Assembly (NCBI GenBank): GCA_039024915.1
Contig: JBCCPK010000001.1
Coordinates: forward strand, 496,001-560,000
Reading direction: 5' to 3'
DNA from: Pseudomonadota bacterium
Lineage (GTDB): Bacteria > Pseudomonadota > Alphaproteobacteria > Rhizobiales > MH13
Length of the DNA: 64,000 bases
In this document: piece by piece, positions 1 through 8,658 of the stretch
How positions within the stretch are numbered: position 1 is the first letter of the stretch
How the letters are laid out: each line of letters starts with the position of its first letter
Made by a program: the position numbers and the translations under genes
The notes under the pieces: model-generated
Told to the model about the DNA's origin: nothing
Databases searched by the model: none
Seen by the model: only the letters and a program-made list of their open reading frames with translations

Positions 1-1
1 A

Positions 2-805
2 TTCGTAACGACCTACCATGGTGCTTATAGGGGCCAGAACGCCGCCAAGCGGTGGTATAATTCGGTTATGGCGCGTGGAGATGCCGTTGTTGCGAACTCA
101 AAGTTCACAGAAGCGTCTATCGCCAAGGTCTATCCGTTCGCCCGCAGTCAGCTTGTTACCATTCCCCGAGGAACAGACCTCGGTCAGTTCGATGGGCATG
201 CGAAGCCTTATGACTGGCGCCTGCCGGCCAACGCACGGACGATTGTCCAGATTGCCCGGCTGACCGAATGGAAGGGGCAGGCCGTGGCGATTGAAGCGCT
301 TCAACTGCTCGACGAAAACACCCACCTTGTCCTGTGTGGTGATGATCAAGGGCGAGCCGGCTACAAGAAAACGCTCGAAGAACGAGCCGAAAGACACGGT
401 TTGACCGATCGCGTGCATTTCGTGGGCCACGCCGATCCAGCCCGAGCGCTCGCCTCAGCGGATGTGTGTATCGTCCCATCAATTCGGCCAGAGGCCTTTG
501 GGCGGGCTGCAGTGGAAGCGCAGGCCGCCGGCGTTCCGGTGGTTGTTTCGCAACTCGGTGCTGTTGGGGAAACGGTCATGGCACCCCCCAATGTTCCCGA
601 AACAGCCCGGACAGGCTGGCACGTCACTGCAAACGATGCGTCGGCTTTGGCTCAAGGCATCACCGAAGCGCTTACTCTTGCGCCCGCTGCACGCGATGCC
701 CACGTCAAGCGGGCAAGCGAGCACGCGCGGCGACATTTTTCACTCAGCGCCATGCGATCTGCTACTCTCGCCGTTTACGAACGCTTAGCCGCATCAGGCA
801 GCTGA
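2..805 (+). CDS. Glycosyltransferase family 4, 5' end cut by window
   Basis: This is the C-terminal part of a retaining GT-B glycosyltransferase of family GT4, which transfers a sugar from a nucleotide-sugar donor, probably for surface polysaccharide or lipopolysaccharide at the inner face of the cytoplasmic membrane. The frame is open from base 2 and codes for a plausible GT4 segment (TYHGAY) before the first ATG at 68, so that ATG is internal and the true start lies left of the window. The donor-binding domain shows the EX7E motif ([10 protein letters not shown]) at about bases 488-517. The gene ends 110 bases before infC. Donor and acceptor cannot be told from sequence. Confidence 0.85.
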   Translation, partial: FVTTYHGAYRGQNAAKRWYNSVMARGDAVVANSKFTEASIAKVYPFARSQLVTIPRGTDLGQFDGHAKPYDWRLPANARTIVQIARLTEWKGQAVAIEALQLLDENTHLVLCGDDQGRAGYKKTLEERAERHGLTDRVHFVGHADPARALASADVCIVPSIRPEAFGRAAVEAQAAGVPVVVSQLGAVGETVMAPPNVPETARTGWHVTANDASALAQGITEALTLAPAARDAHVKRASEHARRHFSLSAMRSATLAVYERLAASGS

Positions 806-915
806 TCAGACCACACGCTTCAAAGGTGTATTTTTGGTCGCAGGACTGCTTGCAAGCGGGCGTTCCATGCGGCACAAACTGCATCCCATCATTCAACGTT
901 CAAGGAGACAAAGCC

Positions 916-1527
916 ATTCGCCGTCCGCACCGTAGTCAAGCCGTTGTCAAAGAAGGCCCTCGCACAAACGACAAAATCCGCGTCCCCACCGTCCAGCTCA
1001 TAGATGAAAACGGTGACAATCGCGGTGAGACCGATACCAGTGAAGCTCTTGAGATCGCGATGGCCGCTGGTCTCGACCTGGTGGAGATTTCACCGAACGC
1101 CCAACCACCGGTCTGCAAGATCATGGATTTTGGGCGCTTCAAATATCAGCAGCAAAAGAAGGCTGCCGAGGCGAAGAAAAAGCAGAAGACCGTTGAGGTC
1201 AAAGAAGTGAAGATGCGGCCCAACATCGACATCCATGATTACGATGTGAAAATGCGCAACGCGCGCCGCTTCTTCAACACAGGCGACAAGGTGAAATTCA
1301 CGTTGCGGTTCCGGGGTCGCGAAATGGCCCACCAAGAGCTGGGCATGAACGTTCTCATGCGCGTGAAGGATGAGACCGAAGACTACGCAAAGGTCGAGGC
1401 GCATCCGAAAATGGAAGGCCGTCAGATGATGATGGTTCTTGCGCCCATCCCGCAAATGGTCGGCAAGATCGACGTCAAGGGTGAAGTCGAGCCCGAAAAT
1501 GACGGCCCGGAGCACGATGAGGACTAG
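916..1527 (+). CDS. infC: Translation initiation factor IF-3, ATT start
   Basis: IF-3 binds the 30S subunit, blocks premature 50S joining and proofreads the start codon and initiator tRNA. The 203-residue product begins RRPHRSQ and carries the IF-3 N domain ([19 protein letters not shown]), the lysine-rich linker ([16 protein letters not shown]) and the C domain ([24 protein letters not shown]), with an acidic tail. No ATG or GTG lies at the expected N-terminus. ATT at 916 does, seven bases after a strong AAGGAGA (902-908). An ATT start is the known basis of IF-3 autoregulation in Escherichia coli. The open frame continues upstream to 466, but that part overlaps the glycosyltransferase and is not IF-3-like. 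Confidence 0.95.
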   Translation: MRRPHRSQAVVKEGPRTNDKIRVPTVQLIDENGDNRGETDTSEALEIAMAAGLDLVEISPNAQPPVCKIMDFGRFKYQQQKKAAEAKKKQKTVEVKEVKMRPNIDIHDYDVKMRNARRFFNTGDKVKFTLRFRGREMAHQELGMNVLMRVKDETEDYAKVEAHPKMEGRQMMMVLAPIPQMVGKIDVKGEVEPENDGPEHDED

Positions 1528-1607
1528 AGCGGCAGCAAGGACACACGATCTGGAGCGCTGCTTGCCCTGGAATTATTGACGACGCTCTAAAGGCGGTGAT
1601 GCCTGTC

Positions 1608-2834
1608 TCAATCTGCCAAGCTCGCCTCAACAAGCCTGTTCCATTCGCCGGTAACTTTAGCGCGCGAAAACTGTGTTTGGTAGGTTTCAAAGCAACGCTG
1701 CTGGATACTGGCCAAGGTTTTTGGATGGTTTGAGGCTTCTTCCAGCTGGCTAGCCACCAGATCAAGCGTTTCCGGTGTCAGTGTCCAACCTATATCGTAG
1801 CGATCAATCCAATTGGCGATCGCGCTGTCCTGCGGACCCGCGTAGAGCACCGGCCGGCCCGTCGCCAAACTACCGAAGAACTTGGACGGAACGGCAACGC
1901 CGGACCATTCCGGGAAGAGGCTGGCCATATGGATGTCAGCGCTCCCCAGCCTCTTCTCAAGCATCTCAATTGGCGCGAACCCGGCAAACGAGATGTTGGT
2001 GTCCTCTTCAGTCACCGCCGCTTTAAGGGCATCCGCCCTATTGCCTCGGACTGCGAAGCAAAAATGGATATCGGGTCGATGCCTCAACCGTCGCGCAAGG
2101 CGTAATATCTGCTCATGGTCGTGCGCTTCGCCGAAATTGCCGGAATAAAGGACGCCAACTCGGGCGTCTCCGAAAAGCTCGCGGCGAACCTCTGCGTCTT
2201 GGCTAGTGGGCTGCTCCGGCTCGACCAGCGCCCATGGCGTGAGCTCGAGCTCGCGCGCACCGTGGTCGTACAACCTCAGTAGGCGCCGCATGCACACGCC
2301 AATGTCGACGATGGCGTCATACCTGCGGTAAGCCATGCGCATTGCGGCTTTCACAGCTTTGAGCGCTGCGGAAGTTTGAGCGACCGTACCCGACACTTCC
2401 GCTGCTTCCGGGTGCAAGTCAAAGCACCAATGAACCAGCTTGATGTTTGGCGCGAGAAGCCGCAGCGGGATCGCCACGAGAGCACCGAACATCGGGTCTG
2501 TTCCTACAATGACGAGATCAGGCCTCCGGCTCTGTGGGCGAAGGGCCAAACCGGTCCATTTGGCGATCATCCAACAGGAATTCGCGAGCCGTCCAAAGAA
2601 GGACGCCTGCCGGAAACGGGGGCGGCTCACTCGGTTGTACGTAACCCCGTTATGCACCTCATGGCGGCGATAGGTTTTGGTTTCATCGCGGCATCCGCGG
2701 TTGCACGGTAGCGCCTCGACCAACCAACCTTGGGCTGTAAGGTCCTCGGCAAGCCCATCCAGATGCTGCGCGCTGACGACATCGTCTGGATGCATGAAGT
2801 GATATAGGATCGCAACCTTGCGCCTCGCCTGCAT
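1608..2834 (-). CDS. Glycosyltransferase, GT4-like
   Basis: The 408-residue protein is a GT-B glycosyltransferase, probably cytoplasmic or membrane-associated and active in polysaccharide assembly. The N-terminal acceptor domain starts VAILYHFMHPDD. The C-terminal donor domain begins near GVLYSGNFGEAHD and continues through SGVAVPSKFFGSLATGRPVLYAG, the usual donor-binding region, although the first glutamate of the classical EX7E motif is not obvious. It reads towards infC and lies 41 bases downstream of the epimerase gene on the same strand, so the two probably form an operon. The sugar transferred is unknown. Confidence 0.8.
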   Translation of the reverse strand: MQARRKVAILYHFMHPDDVVSAQHLDGLAEDLTAQGWLVEALPCNRGCRDETKTYRRHEVHNGVTYNRVSRPRFRQASFFGRLANSCWMIAKWTGLALRPQSRRPDLVIVGTDPMFGALVAIPLRLLAPNIKLVHWCFDLHPEAAEVSGTVAQTSAALKAVKAAMRMAYRRYDAIVDIGVCMRRLLRLYDHGARELELTPWALVEPEQPTSQDAEVRRELFGDARVGVLYSGNFGEAHDHEQILRLARRLRHRPDIHFCFAVRGNRADALKAAVTEEDTNISFAGFAPIEMLEKRLGSADIHMASLFPEWSGVAVPSKFFGSLATGRPVLYAGPQDSAIANWIDRYDIGWTLTPETLDLVASQLEEASNHPKTLASIQQRCFETYQTQFSRAKVTGEWNRLVEASLAD

Positions 2835-2875
2835 TACCTAACCTATAATGCTGACGTGCTTAATCGAACGGTGGT

Positions 2876-3859
2876 TCACGCTGCGTCGCGGTCCTGCTGC
2901 GGAAGCACTTGGGCGGAAATCCAATTGTAGGTCTTCTGCATGCCAACTGCCAAAGGTAACTGAGGTTTCCAGCCCAGCTTCTCCGCGATCAGGCGATTGT
3001 CCGAGTTTCGGCCACGAACGCCTTCGGGGCCGGGTACGTTGTTGATCTGTAGAGACTTATTGGTGAAGCCGATGACCATGCGCGCCAAATCATTGATCGA
3101 AATCATCTCTTCGGAGCCAACATTCACCGGACCTTCGAAGTCCGACCGCAGCAGACGCGTTGTGCCTTCAATGCACTCATCGATGTACAGAAATGAGCGT
3201 GTCTGCAGACCATCGCCCCATATCTCGATATTGCCGCCGTCCGGCGCTTCGGCCACCTTTCGGCAAACGGCAGCAGGCGCCTTCTCCTTGCCCCCTGTCC
3301 AAGTGCCTTCGGGGCCGAAAATATTATGATAGCGCGCCACACGACACTGCATGCCATGATTGCGGTTGTAGGCGAGATATAGGCGCTCTGAGAAGAGCTT
3401 TTCCCAGCCATACTCACTATCGGGATTAGCCGGGTATGCGCTATCTTCGGCACAGTTGGGGTTATCGGGATCGAGCTGGTTATGCTCGGGATACATGCAG
3501 GCGGACGACGAATAGAAGACGCGCTTGATGTTGCGTTTGTAGCAAGCGTCGAGGACGTTCAGATTGATCGTCGCTGAGTTGTGCATGACGTTGGCGTCAT
3601 TCTCGCCGGTAAAAATATATCCGGCCCCGCCCATATCGGCAGCAAGTTGGTAGACCTCGTCAAATCTGCGGTCGACAACCTGGGAGACGAACCGTTGGTC
3701 GCGCAGATCACCAAGCGCAAAGTCATCGGCTTCCGTCTCGGCGTGCTCATGGAATTTAATGTCAGCGCCTCTGACCCAGAAACCTTCTTGTTTCAAACGC
3801 TTAACCAGATGGCCACCAATAAAGCCACCTGCACCACACACCAACGCTGTTTTTGCCAT
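2876..3859 (-). CDS. NAD-dependent GDP-mannose 3,5-epimerase-like protein
   Basis: This is a 327-residue extended short-chain dehydrogenase that closely resembles plant GDP-mannose 3,5-epimerase, which makes GDP-L-galactose and GDP-L-gulose from GDP-mannose. The Rossmann motif GAGGFIG is at residues 9-15 and LAADMGGAGYI follows at 72-82. The catalytic set of the plant enzyme appears intact: Cys121 (SSACMYPE), Tyr150 and Lys154 (YGWEK), and Lys193 (KEKAPAA). The diagnostic stretches WGDGLQTRSF and PGPEGVRGRNSDN are present. It precedes a glycosyltransferase on the same strand, which fits nucleotide-sugar supply for a surface glycan. Product identity is inferred from motif similarity recalled, not aligned. 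Confidence 0.85.
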   Translation of the reverse strand: MAKTALVCGAGGFIGGHLVKRLKQEGFWVRGADIKFHEHAETEADDFALGDLRDQRFVSQVVDRRFDEVYQLAADMGGAGYIFTGENDANVMHNSATINLNVLDACYKRNIKRVFYSSSACMYPEHNQLDPDNPNCAEDSAYPANPDSEYGWEKLFSERLYLAYNRNHGMQCRVARYHNIFGPEGTWTGGKEKAPAAVCRKVAEAPDGGNIEIWGDGLQTRSFLYIDECIEGTTRLLRSDFEGPVNVGSEEMISINDLARMVIGFTNKSLQINNVPGPEGVRGRNSDNRLIAEKLGWKPQLPLAVGMQKTYNWISAQVLPQQDRDAA

Positions 3860-4560
3860 TGACGGCTTGCCTTCTCACTTTGCCGAACGGACGCTCGATC
3901 TCCGAATGGCTTGACTGAATTTTGCTACGGCTGCCGATGACGTAAGAGAGAATTTATGTCGCGGCTAGGTAACGCTTATAGCTGATGGAAGGCTTCGAGC
4001 AATCCAAGCCGACGTGCCTTGGTAAATGTGTCAACTGTTAGGGCAGATGACCGCTAGGGGACCGGTTACTGCTTGGATCGCCTGGTTACAACATTGTTTT
4101 CGAGCCCATGCGCGGGCGTAACTATCCACCCTCAAAACTCAGCATTGGAACAGTTGTCGATAACGTCCATCACCGCGAAACTCGATCCGGTTGCCGGAAA
4201 CTCACTGCGCGCGGATCGCTGATCGTCAATACCGACGGAAACCGAAGCAACACTGCCCGCTTGACCTAACGCCAAAGCATCATCCGCTCCCACATCGGCA
4301 AGCACGACCGCCGCACCGTCACGCCGCAAATGCATCGACGCTTCGTACGACCTTTCGTGCACCCCATCTGATCGGGTTTCTGATGAGCCGTTTTCAACCC
4401 CTTGCCCCGTTTCCCTGCTTTCGCTATATGCATGTCGTTGTCAGCGATCCGGCCAGTGTTGGGCTGCCGTGTTCGCTCGAACCGCTCAAGCTAGATGGTA
4501 ATCAAGCAGCGTCCTAATCGCCCGCGCAGTTTTCCGCTCGGGCCAACATGAGATGAGCAA
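3860..4560 (+). other. 701-base stretch with no convincing gene, ahead of rpmI
   Basis: This gap separates the divergent epimerase and rpmI genes and should hold both promoters and the rpmI-rplT leader. A minus-strand frame is open from 4440 to 4132, with a possible GTG start at 4362 for 76 residues, and a plus-strand frame runs from 4191 to 4517. Neither has a recognisable domain or a good ribosome binding site, and they overlap each other. I found no tRNA fold or strong intrinsic terminator. A structured L20-binding leader before rpmI is expected from other bacteria, but I could not prove one by eye. Confidence 0.5.
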
Positions 4561-4761
4561 ATGCCCAAGATGAAGACCAAGTCAGGCGCGAAAAAGCGCT
4601 TCAAACTGACCGCGACCGGCAAGGTTAAGGTTGCGCAGGCTGGCAAACGGCACATGATGATTAAGCGGACAAACAAGTTCATTCGGAACGCCCGCGGAAC
4701 CATGGTGATGGCCGAACCAGACGCCCGGGTTGTCCGCAAACACTTCCTGCCGAACGGCTAA
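4561..4761 (+). CDS. rpmI: 50S ribosomal protein L35
   Basis: This small basic protein of the large subunit is 66 residues, the normal bacterial length. It begins [20 protein letters not shown], the standard L35 N-terminus, and includes the conserved [14 protein letters not shown]. It is followed 33 bases later by rplT, the usual rpmI-rplT pair. In most bacteria infC lies immediately upstream. Here it is about 3 kb away, so rpmI probably has its own promoter in the preceding gap. Confidence 0.97.
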   Translation: MPKMKTKSGAKKRFKLTATGKVKVAQAGKRHMMIKRTNKFIRNARGTMVMAEPDARVVRKHFLPNG

Positions 4762-4794
4762 CGCCGCCCACCTAATCAGTTTGGAGAATTCACA

Positions 4795-5151
4795 ATGTCT
4801 CGCGTTTCCCGCGGCGTAACCAACCACGCTCGCCACAAGAAAGTCCTCAAGCGAGCCAAAGGCTACTACGGACGGCGCAAAAATACGATCCGCGTCGCCA
4901 TGCAGGCAGTCGAAAAGGCCAATCAATATGCCTACCGAGACCGCCGTACGAAAAAGCGGACCTTCCGTTCGCTCTGGATCCAACGCATCAACGCCGCAGC
5001 CCGTGAGCACGGCATGACTTATGGCAGCTTTATAAATGGCTTGAACAAGGCTGGCGTCGAGGTTGATCGAAAAGTCCTCGCCGATCTGGCCGTTCGAGAA
5101 CCTGCCGCCTTTAACGCGCTGGTCGATACTGCGAAGGGTGCCTTGGCCTGA
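4795..5151 (+). CDS. rplT: 50S ribosomal protein L20
   Basis: L20 binds 23S rRNA early in large-subunit assembly and, in several bacteria, represses its own operon by binding the leader mRNA. The 118-residue protein has the typical start ([18 protein letters not shown]), the basic extension ([13 protein letters not shown]) and the globular part ([18 protein letters not shown]). A GGAG lies eight bases before the ATG. A strong intrinsic terminator follows at 5179-5207, which should separate rpmI-rplT from pheS. Confidence 0.97.
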   Translation: MSRVSRGVTNHARHKKVLKRAKGYYGRRKNTIRVAMQAVEKANQYAYRDRRTKKRTFRSLWIQRINAAAREHGMTYGSFINGLNKAGVEVDRKVLADLAVREPAAFNALVDTAKGALA

Positions 5152-5178
5152 CAGCTTGCTCCATTGAAAGAGCCTGCC

Positions 5179-5207
5179 AAAGCCCCGCCCACAGGTGGGG
5201 CTTTTTT
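5179..5207 (+). terminator. Intrinsic terminator after rplT
   Basis: The stem AAGCCCCGCC / GGTGGGGCTT with loop CACA is ten pairs including one G-T wobble, and it is followed directly by a run of T (5202-5207). It lies 27 bases after the rplT stop, so rpmI-rplT transcripts should end here. Partial read-through into pheS cannot be excluded. Confidence 0.9.
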
Positions 5208-5281
5208 CTAGGATGATGGCCCTACGCTTGCACTTTTGCGGTTCAAAGCTACAACCGCGCCAACCGTTTACACCCGAGTGA

Positions 5282-6388
5282 ATGATCATGATCGAAGCCG
5301 CCACGCCAGACACCCTAGCTGCGCTGGAAGCCGATATATCGGCGGCCATTAAGGAAGCAGCCGACGAAGCGGCGCTCGACGTAGTCCGTGTCGGCGCGAT
5401 CGGGAAAAAAGGTTCGGTGTCCGAGCAGATGAAGACGCTCGGCAAAATGACAGCGGAAGAGCGGCAAGTGATGGGGCCAGCGCTTAATGGTCTCAAGACG
5501 CGCGTTGCCGACGCGATAGCGGCCCGGAAAGCTCAGCTAGAAGAAGAAGCGCTCGAGGCACGTCTCGTAACAGAGCGCGTCGACGTCACACTGCCTGTTC
5601 TGCCCGGCCCCACAGGCGAAGGCCGCATCCACCCTGTCAGCCAAGTCATCGATGAGATCACGGCCATCTTCGGTGACATGGGCTTCTCAATTGCAGAAGG
5701 ACCCGACATCGAGACAGATGAACTGAACTTTAGCGCGTTGAACTTTGCCGATGACCATCCGGCCCGCGAAATGCATGACACGTTCTTTTTCAACGAGAAG
5801 GAGAACGGTGAGCGCCTTTTGCTGCGAACCCATACCTCACCGGTCCAAGTCCGAACCATGCGATCCCAGGAACCGCCCATCCGGATCATCATTCCGGGGC
5901 GGACCTATCGCTGCGATAGTGACCAAACCCATACGCCGATGTTCCATCAGGTCGAGGGCCTTGTGATCGACAAGTCGAGCCATATCGGACATCTCAAGTG
6001 GATCATTGAGGAGTTCTGCAAGAGTTTCTTTGAAGTGCCGTCGGTCAAGATGCGCTTCCGCCCATCCTACTTCCCCTTCACCGAGCCTTCCATGGAGGTC
6101 GATATCGGCTGTGACCGCTCAGGCGATGAGGTTCGGCTTGGCGAGGGCGACGATTGGATGGAGATTCTCGGTTGCGGCATGGTGCATCCAAACGTCCTGA
6201 GCAATTGTGGTCTCGATCCGGACGAATATCAGGGCTTTGCATGGGGTATGGGTATCGATCGCATCGCGATGCTGAAGTACGGTATGCCGGACCTGCGCGC
6301 CTTCTTCGAAGCGGACGTCCGCTGGCTGACACATTATGGCTTTCGACCGCTCGACATGCCAAGCCTAGTGGGTGGGTTGAGCCGGTAA
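5282..6388 (+). CDS. pheS: Phenylalanine-tRNA ligase alpha subunit
   Basis: This is the catalytic subunit of the cytoplasmic (PheST)2 enzyme that charges tRNA-Phe. The 368-residue protein has the N-terminal coiled-coil (about residues 1-100, [17 protein letters not shown]) and the class II synthetase core. Motif 2 is [14 protein letters not shown], followed by [22 protein letters not shown]. Motif 3 is the glycine-rich [16 protein letters not shown] near the C-terminus. A second in-frame ATG lies at 5288, and neither start has a strong ribosome binding site. The beta subunit gene pheT, normally next, is absent: the next gene is an unrelated protease-like protein. Confidence 0.95.
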   Translation: MIMIEAATPDTLAALEADISAAIKEAADEAALDVVRVGAIGKKGSVSEQMKTLGKMTAEERQVMGPALNGLKTRVADAIAARKAQLEEEALEARLVTERVDVTLPVLPGPTGEGRIHPVSQVIDEITAIFGDMGFSIAEGPDIETDELNFSALNFADDHPAREMHDTFFFNEKENGERLLLRTHTSPVQVRTMRSQEPPIRIIIPGRTYRCDSDQTHTPMFHQVEGLVIDKSSHIGHLKWIIEEFCKSFFEVPSVKMRFRPSYFPFTEPSMEVDIGCDRSGDEVRLGEGDDWMEILGCGMVHPNVLSNCGLDPDEYQGFAWGMGIDRIAMLKYGMPDLRAFFEADVRWLTHYGFRPLDMPSLVGGLSR

Positions 6389-6487
6389 GGCCCTATTAAC
6401 GCAACACAAAGTGTAACCGAGGCTCCGCCGACCATTAGCTAATGCGTCATCACCATCCAGTACCTTCCGCCCAAACAGGGGGTGCGT

Positions 6488-7024
6488 ATGCGCGGCTTGA
6501 TGATGCTTTTTGGCGGCTTTGTGCTTGGTTTTGCCAGCGCTACGGCGCTGCTGGTGACAATCAGCCCTGAGGGCGGCACACAGCAGGCAGTTGCGCAGAC
6601 GGCACAGCAGCCAGCACAACGATCGCAGACCCCTGCCCGGCCGGCGGCGACCGGCGGCGATGAGGTCTTTCGTCTCAACGGCCGCGGCCATGTTGAAACG
6701 TATGCCGAGATCGACGGAGCCGATATGCCGGTTTTGATCGATACAGGTGCGACTTTGATCAGCCTGCGAGAGAGCGACGCCAGGCGTGCCGGATACCGCC
6801 TGCGCAACAGCGACTTCAATGTTCCGGTCAACACGGCAAACGGGCGCAAGTACTCGGCACGGATCGTGCTCCGATCGGTTGAGATTGGATCGATCCGTGT
6901 TCGCAATGTTGAGGCGCTTGTCAGTCGAGATGACCAGCTTGGGATAAACCTGCTGGGCATGTCGTTTCTAACCCGTCTTGATGGCTTCCGCGTGGAAAAC
7001 GGAATGTTGATCCTCGAAAACTAG
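6488..7024 (+). CDS. Membrane-anchored retropepsin-like aspartic protease (TIGR02281 type)
   Basis: The product is a single-domain, clan AA aspartyl protease-like protein with one N-terminal membrane anchor (about residues 3-25), a Gln/Pro/Ala-rich linker (30-57) and a periplasmic protease fold. The active-site motif DTGATLISL starts at Asp85, and the second conserved segment is LGINLLGMSFL. As in retropepsins, a dimer would be needed for catalysis. ATG at 6488 follows AGGGG with good spacing. GTG at 6482 would sit inside that site. The family is widespread in alphaproteobacteria and its substrate is unknown. It occupies the position where pheT is usually found. Confidence 0.82.
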   Translation: MRGLMMLFGGFVLGFASATALLVTISPEGGTQQAVAQTAQQPAQRSQTPARPAATGGDEVFRLNGRGHVETYAEIDGADMPVLIDTGATLISLRESDARRAGYRLRNSDFNVPVNTANGRKYSARIVLRSVEIGSIRVRNVEALVSRDDQLGINLLGMSFLTRLDGFRVENGMLILEN

Positions 7025-7131
7025 GCCGGTTCCGCCCTCGCGCAGCATTTTGCCCTTTAGCAGGTGTCGCTTCCAAGCAGCTAGCCGCCGCGCTAAGGGA
7101 AGCTCAAACGTCTGAGGGAGGACACCGTCAC

Positions 7132-8655
7132 ATGATTTTTCCCGAACCTGCCAGCGCTCTCGCCCCCAATACGTCGGAGTTCGAGTCGACGCCGCTGGTG
7201 AAACCGACTGGCTTTCGCGAGTACGACGCGCGCTGGTGGTTTGGTCATCCAGGATCGGACGTCCCACCAGAGCTGAACCTAATGGGCGTTCAGGCACTTG
7301 GGGCTGGTCTGGGCACGCTTATCCAGCAGGAAGGGATCAAGCCCGAAATCATAGTCGGGCACGACTTCCGAAGCTACTCGGCGTCCATCAAATACGCGCT
7401 AATCGCCGGCCTGATGACGGCGGGCATCAAGGTTAACGATATCGGGCTCGCGCTGTCACCGATGGCCTACTTCGCGCAGTTCGCTCTCGATGTACCAGCT
7501 GTCGCTATGGTGACGGCTTCGCACAATGATAATGGCTGGACCGGCGTCAAGATGGGGATGCAAAGGCCCGTCACCTTTGGGCCTGAACAGATGGGCCGAC
7601 TGCGCGACATAGTCTTGGGTAATTCGAGCGTCAGCGCACCAGGAGGCAGCTACACGTTTGTTCCAAATTTCGGCCAAACCTACCTCGACGATCTAAGCGT
7701 TGGCACCGTTCTGACCCGAAAGCTTAAGGTCGTGTGCGCGTGTGGGAATGGCACGGCTGGAGCGTTTGCTCCACACCTGCTGAAACGGATTGGATGCGAA
7801 GTCATCCCGCTCGATGTTGACCTCGATCACACCTTCCCGCGCTACAACCCAAACCCAGAAGACATGCAGATGCTGCATGCGATGGCAGACGCAGTTCGTG
7901 AACATGACGCTGATCTGGCCCTTGGATTCGACGGCGATGGCGACAGATGCGGTATCGTTGACAATGAAGGCAATGAGATTTTTGCAGACAAGATCGGCGT
8001 GATGCTCGCTCGTGATCTCTCGGCCACGCACCCAAACTCAACCTTCGTTGTTGATGTCAAATCAACCGGCCTTTTTCTGACCGACCCGGTACTCCAAGCG
8101 AATGGTGCGCGAGCTGAGTATTGGAAAACTGGGCACAGCTACATCAAGCGCAGAGTCGCCGAGACCGGCGCACTCGCAGGCTTTGAAAAGTCGGGGCACT
8201 TTTTCTTCAATGATCCCATCGGCCGCGGCTACGATGACGGCCTGGTAACCGCTCTGGCGGTTTGCCGAATGCTCGAGAACAACCCCAGCAAAAGTATGGC
8301 TGAGCTCTATCGCGACCTTCCGAAAACATGGGGGTCTCCGACAATGAGTCCCAAGTGCGCCGATGAGGTCAAGTACGATGTCATCGATCGGGTGGTCAGC
8401 CACTTCAGAGCACTTGATGCCAATAATGAGACTGTCGCTGGCCAACAGATTCGCGAATTGATCACCGTAAACGGCGTTCGCGTCGTAACGGAAGATGGGA
8501 CGTGGGGCCTGATCCGCGCATCTTCGAACAAGCCGGAACTCGTTGTTGTCGTCGAGAGCCCGATTTCCGAGGCGCGTCTGCGCGAGATGTTCGACGCTAT
8601 GGACAGCGCCCTGCGCCAAAACCCCGAGGTTGGCGCTTACAACCAGACAATTTGA
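7132..8655 (+). CDS. Phosphomannomutase / phosphoglucomutase
   Basis: This cytoplasmic alpha-D-phosphohexomutase interconverts hexose-1- and hexose-6-phosphates, supplying GDP-mannose or UDP-glucose precursors. The 507-residue length suits the AlgC/ManB group. The phosphoserine loop TASHNDNGWTG places the catalytic serine at residue 130. The magnesium loop DGDGDR is at 267-272, the sugar-specificity region is FEKSGHFFF, and the phosphate-binding loop near the end is RASSNKPEL. GGGAGG stands eight bases before the ATG. It could feed the GDP-mannose epimerase encoded nearby, which is an inference from function only. Confidence 0.9.
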   Translation: MIFPEPASALAPNTSEFESTPLVKPTGFREYDARWWFGHPGSDVPPELNLMGVQALGAGLGTLIQQEGIKPEIIVGHDFRSYSASIKYALIAGLMTAGIKVNDIGLALSPMAYFAQFALDVPAVAMVTASHNDNGWTGVKMGMQRPVTFGPEQMGRLRDIVLGNSSVSAPGGSYTFVPNFGQTYLDDLSVGTVLTRKLKVVCACGNGTAGAFAPHLLKRIGCEVIPLDVDLDHTFPRYNPNPEDMQMLHAMADAVREHDADLALGFDGDGDRCGIVDNEGNEIFADKIGVMLARDLSATHPNSTFVVDVKSTGLFLTDPVLQANGARAEYWKTGHSYIKRRVAETGALAGFEKSGHFFFNDPIGRGYDDGLVTALAVCRMLENNPSKSMAELYRDLPKTWGSPTMSPKCADEVKYDVIDRVVSHFRALDANNETVAGQQIRELITVNGVRVVTEDGTWGLIRASSNKPELVVVVESPISEARLREMFDAMDSALRQNPEVGAYNQTI

Positions 8656-8658
8656 CCC

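Noticed and set aside
466-915. Open frame giving a 353-residue IF-3
   Set aside because: The upstream part overlaps the glycosyltransferase in another frame, is Cys/Arg-rich without IF-3 likeness, and a strong ribosome binding site precedes ATT 916.
1525-1590. TAGAGCG ... CGCTCTA inverted repeat after infC as a terminator
   Set aside because: The loop is about 50 bases and there is no T run.
4132-4362. Possible 76-residue minus-strand gene before rpmI
   Set aside because: No ribosome binding site, no recognisable domain, and an overlapping plus-strand frame of similar quality.
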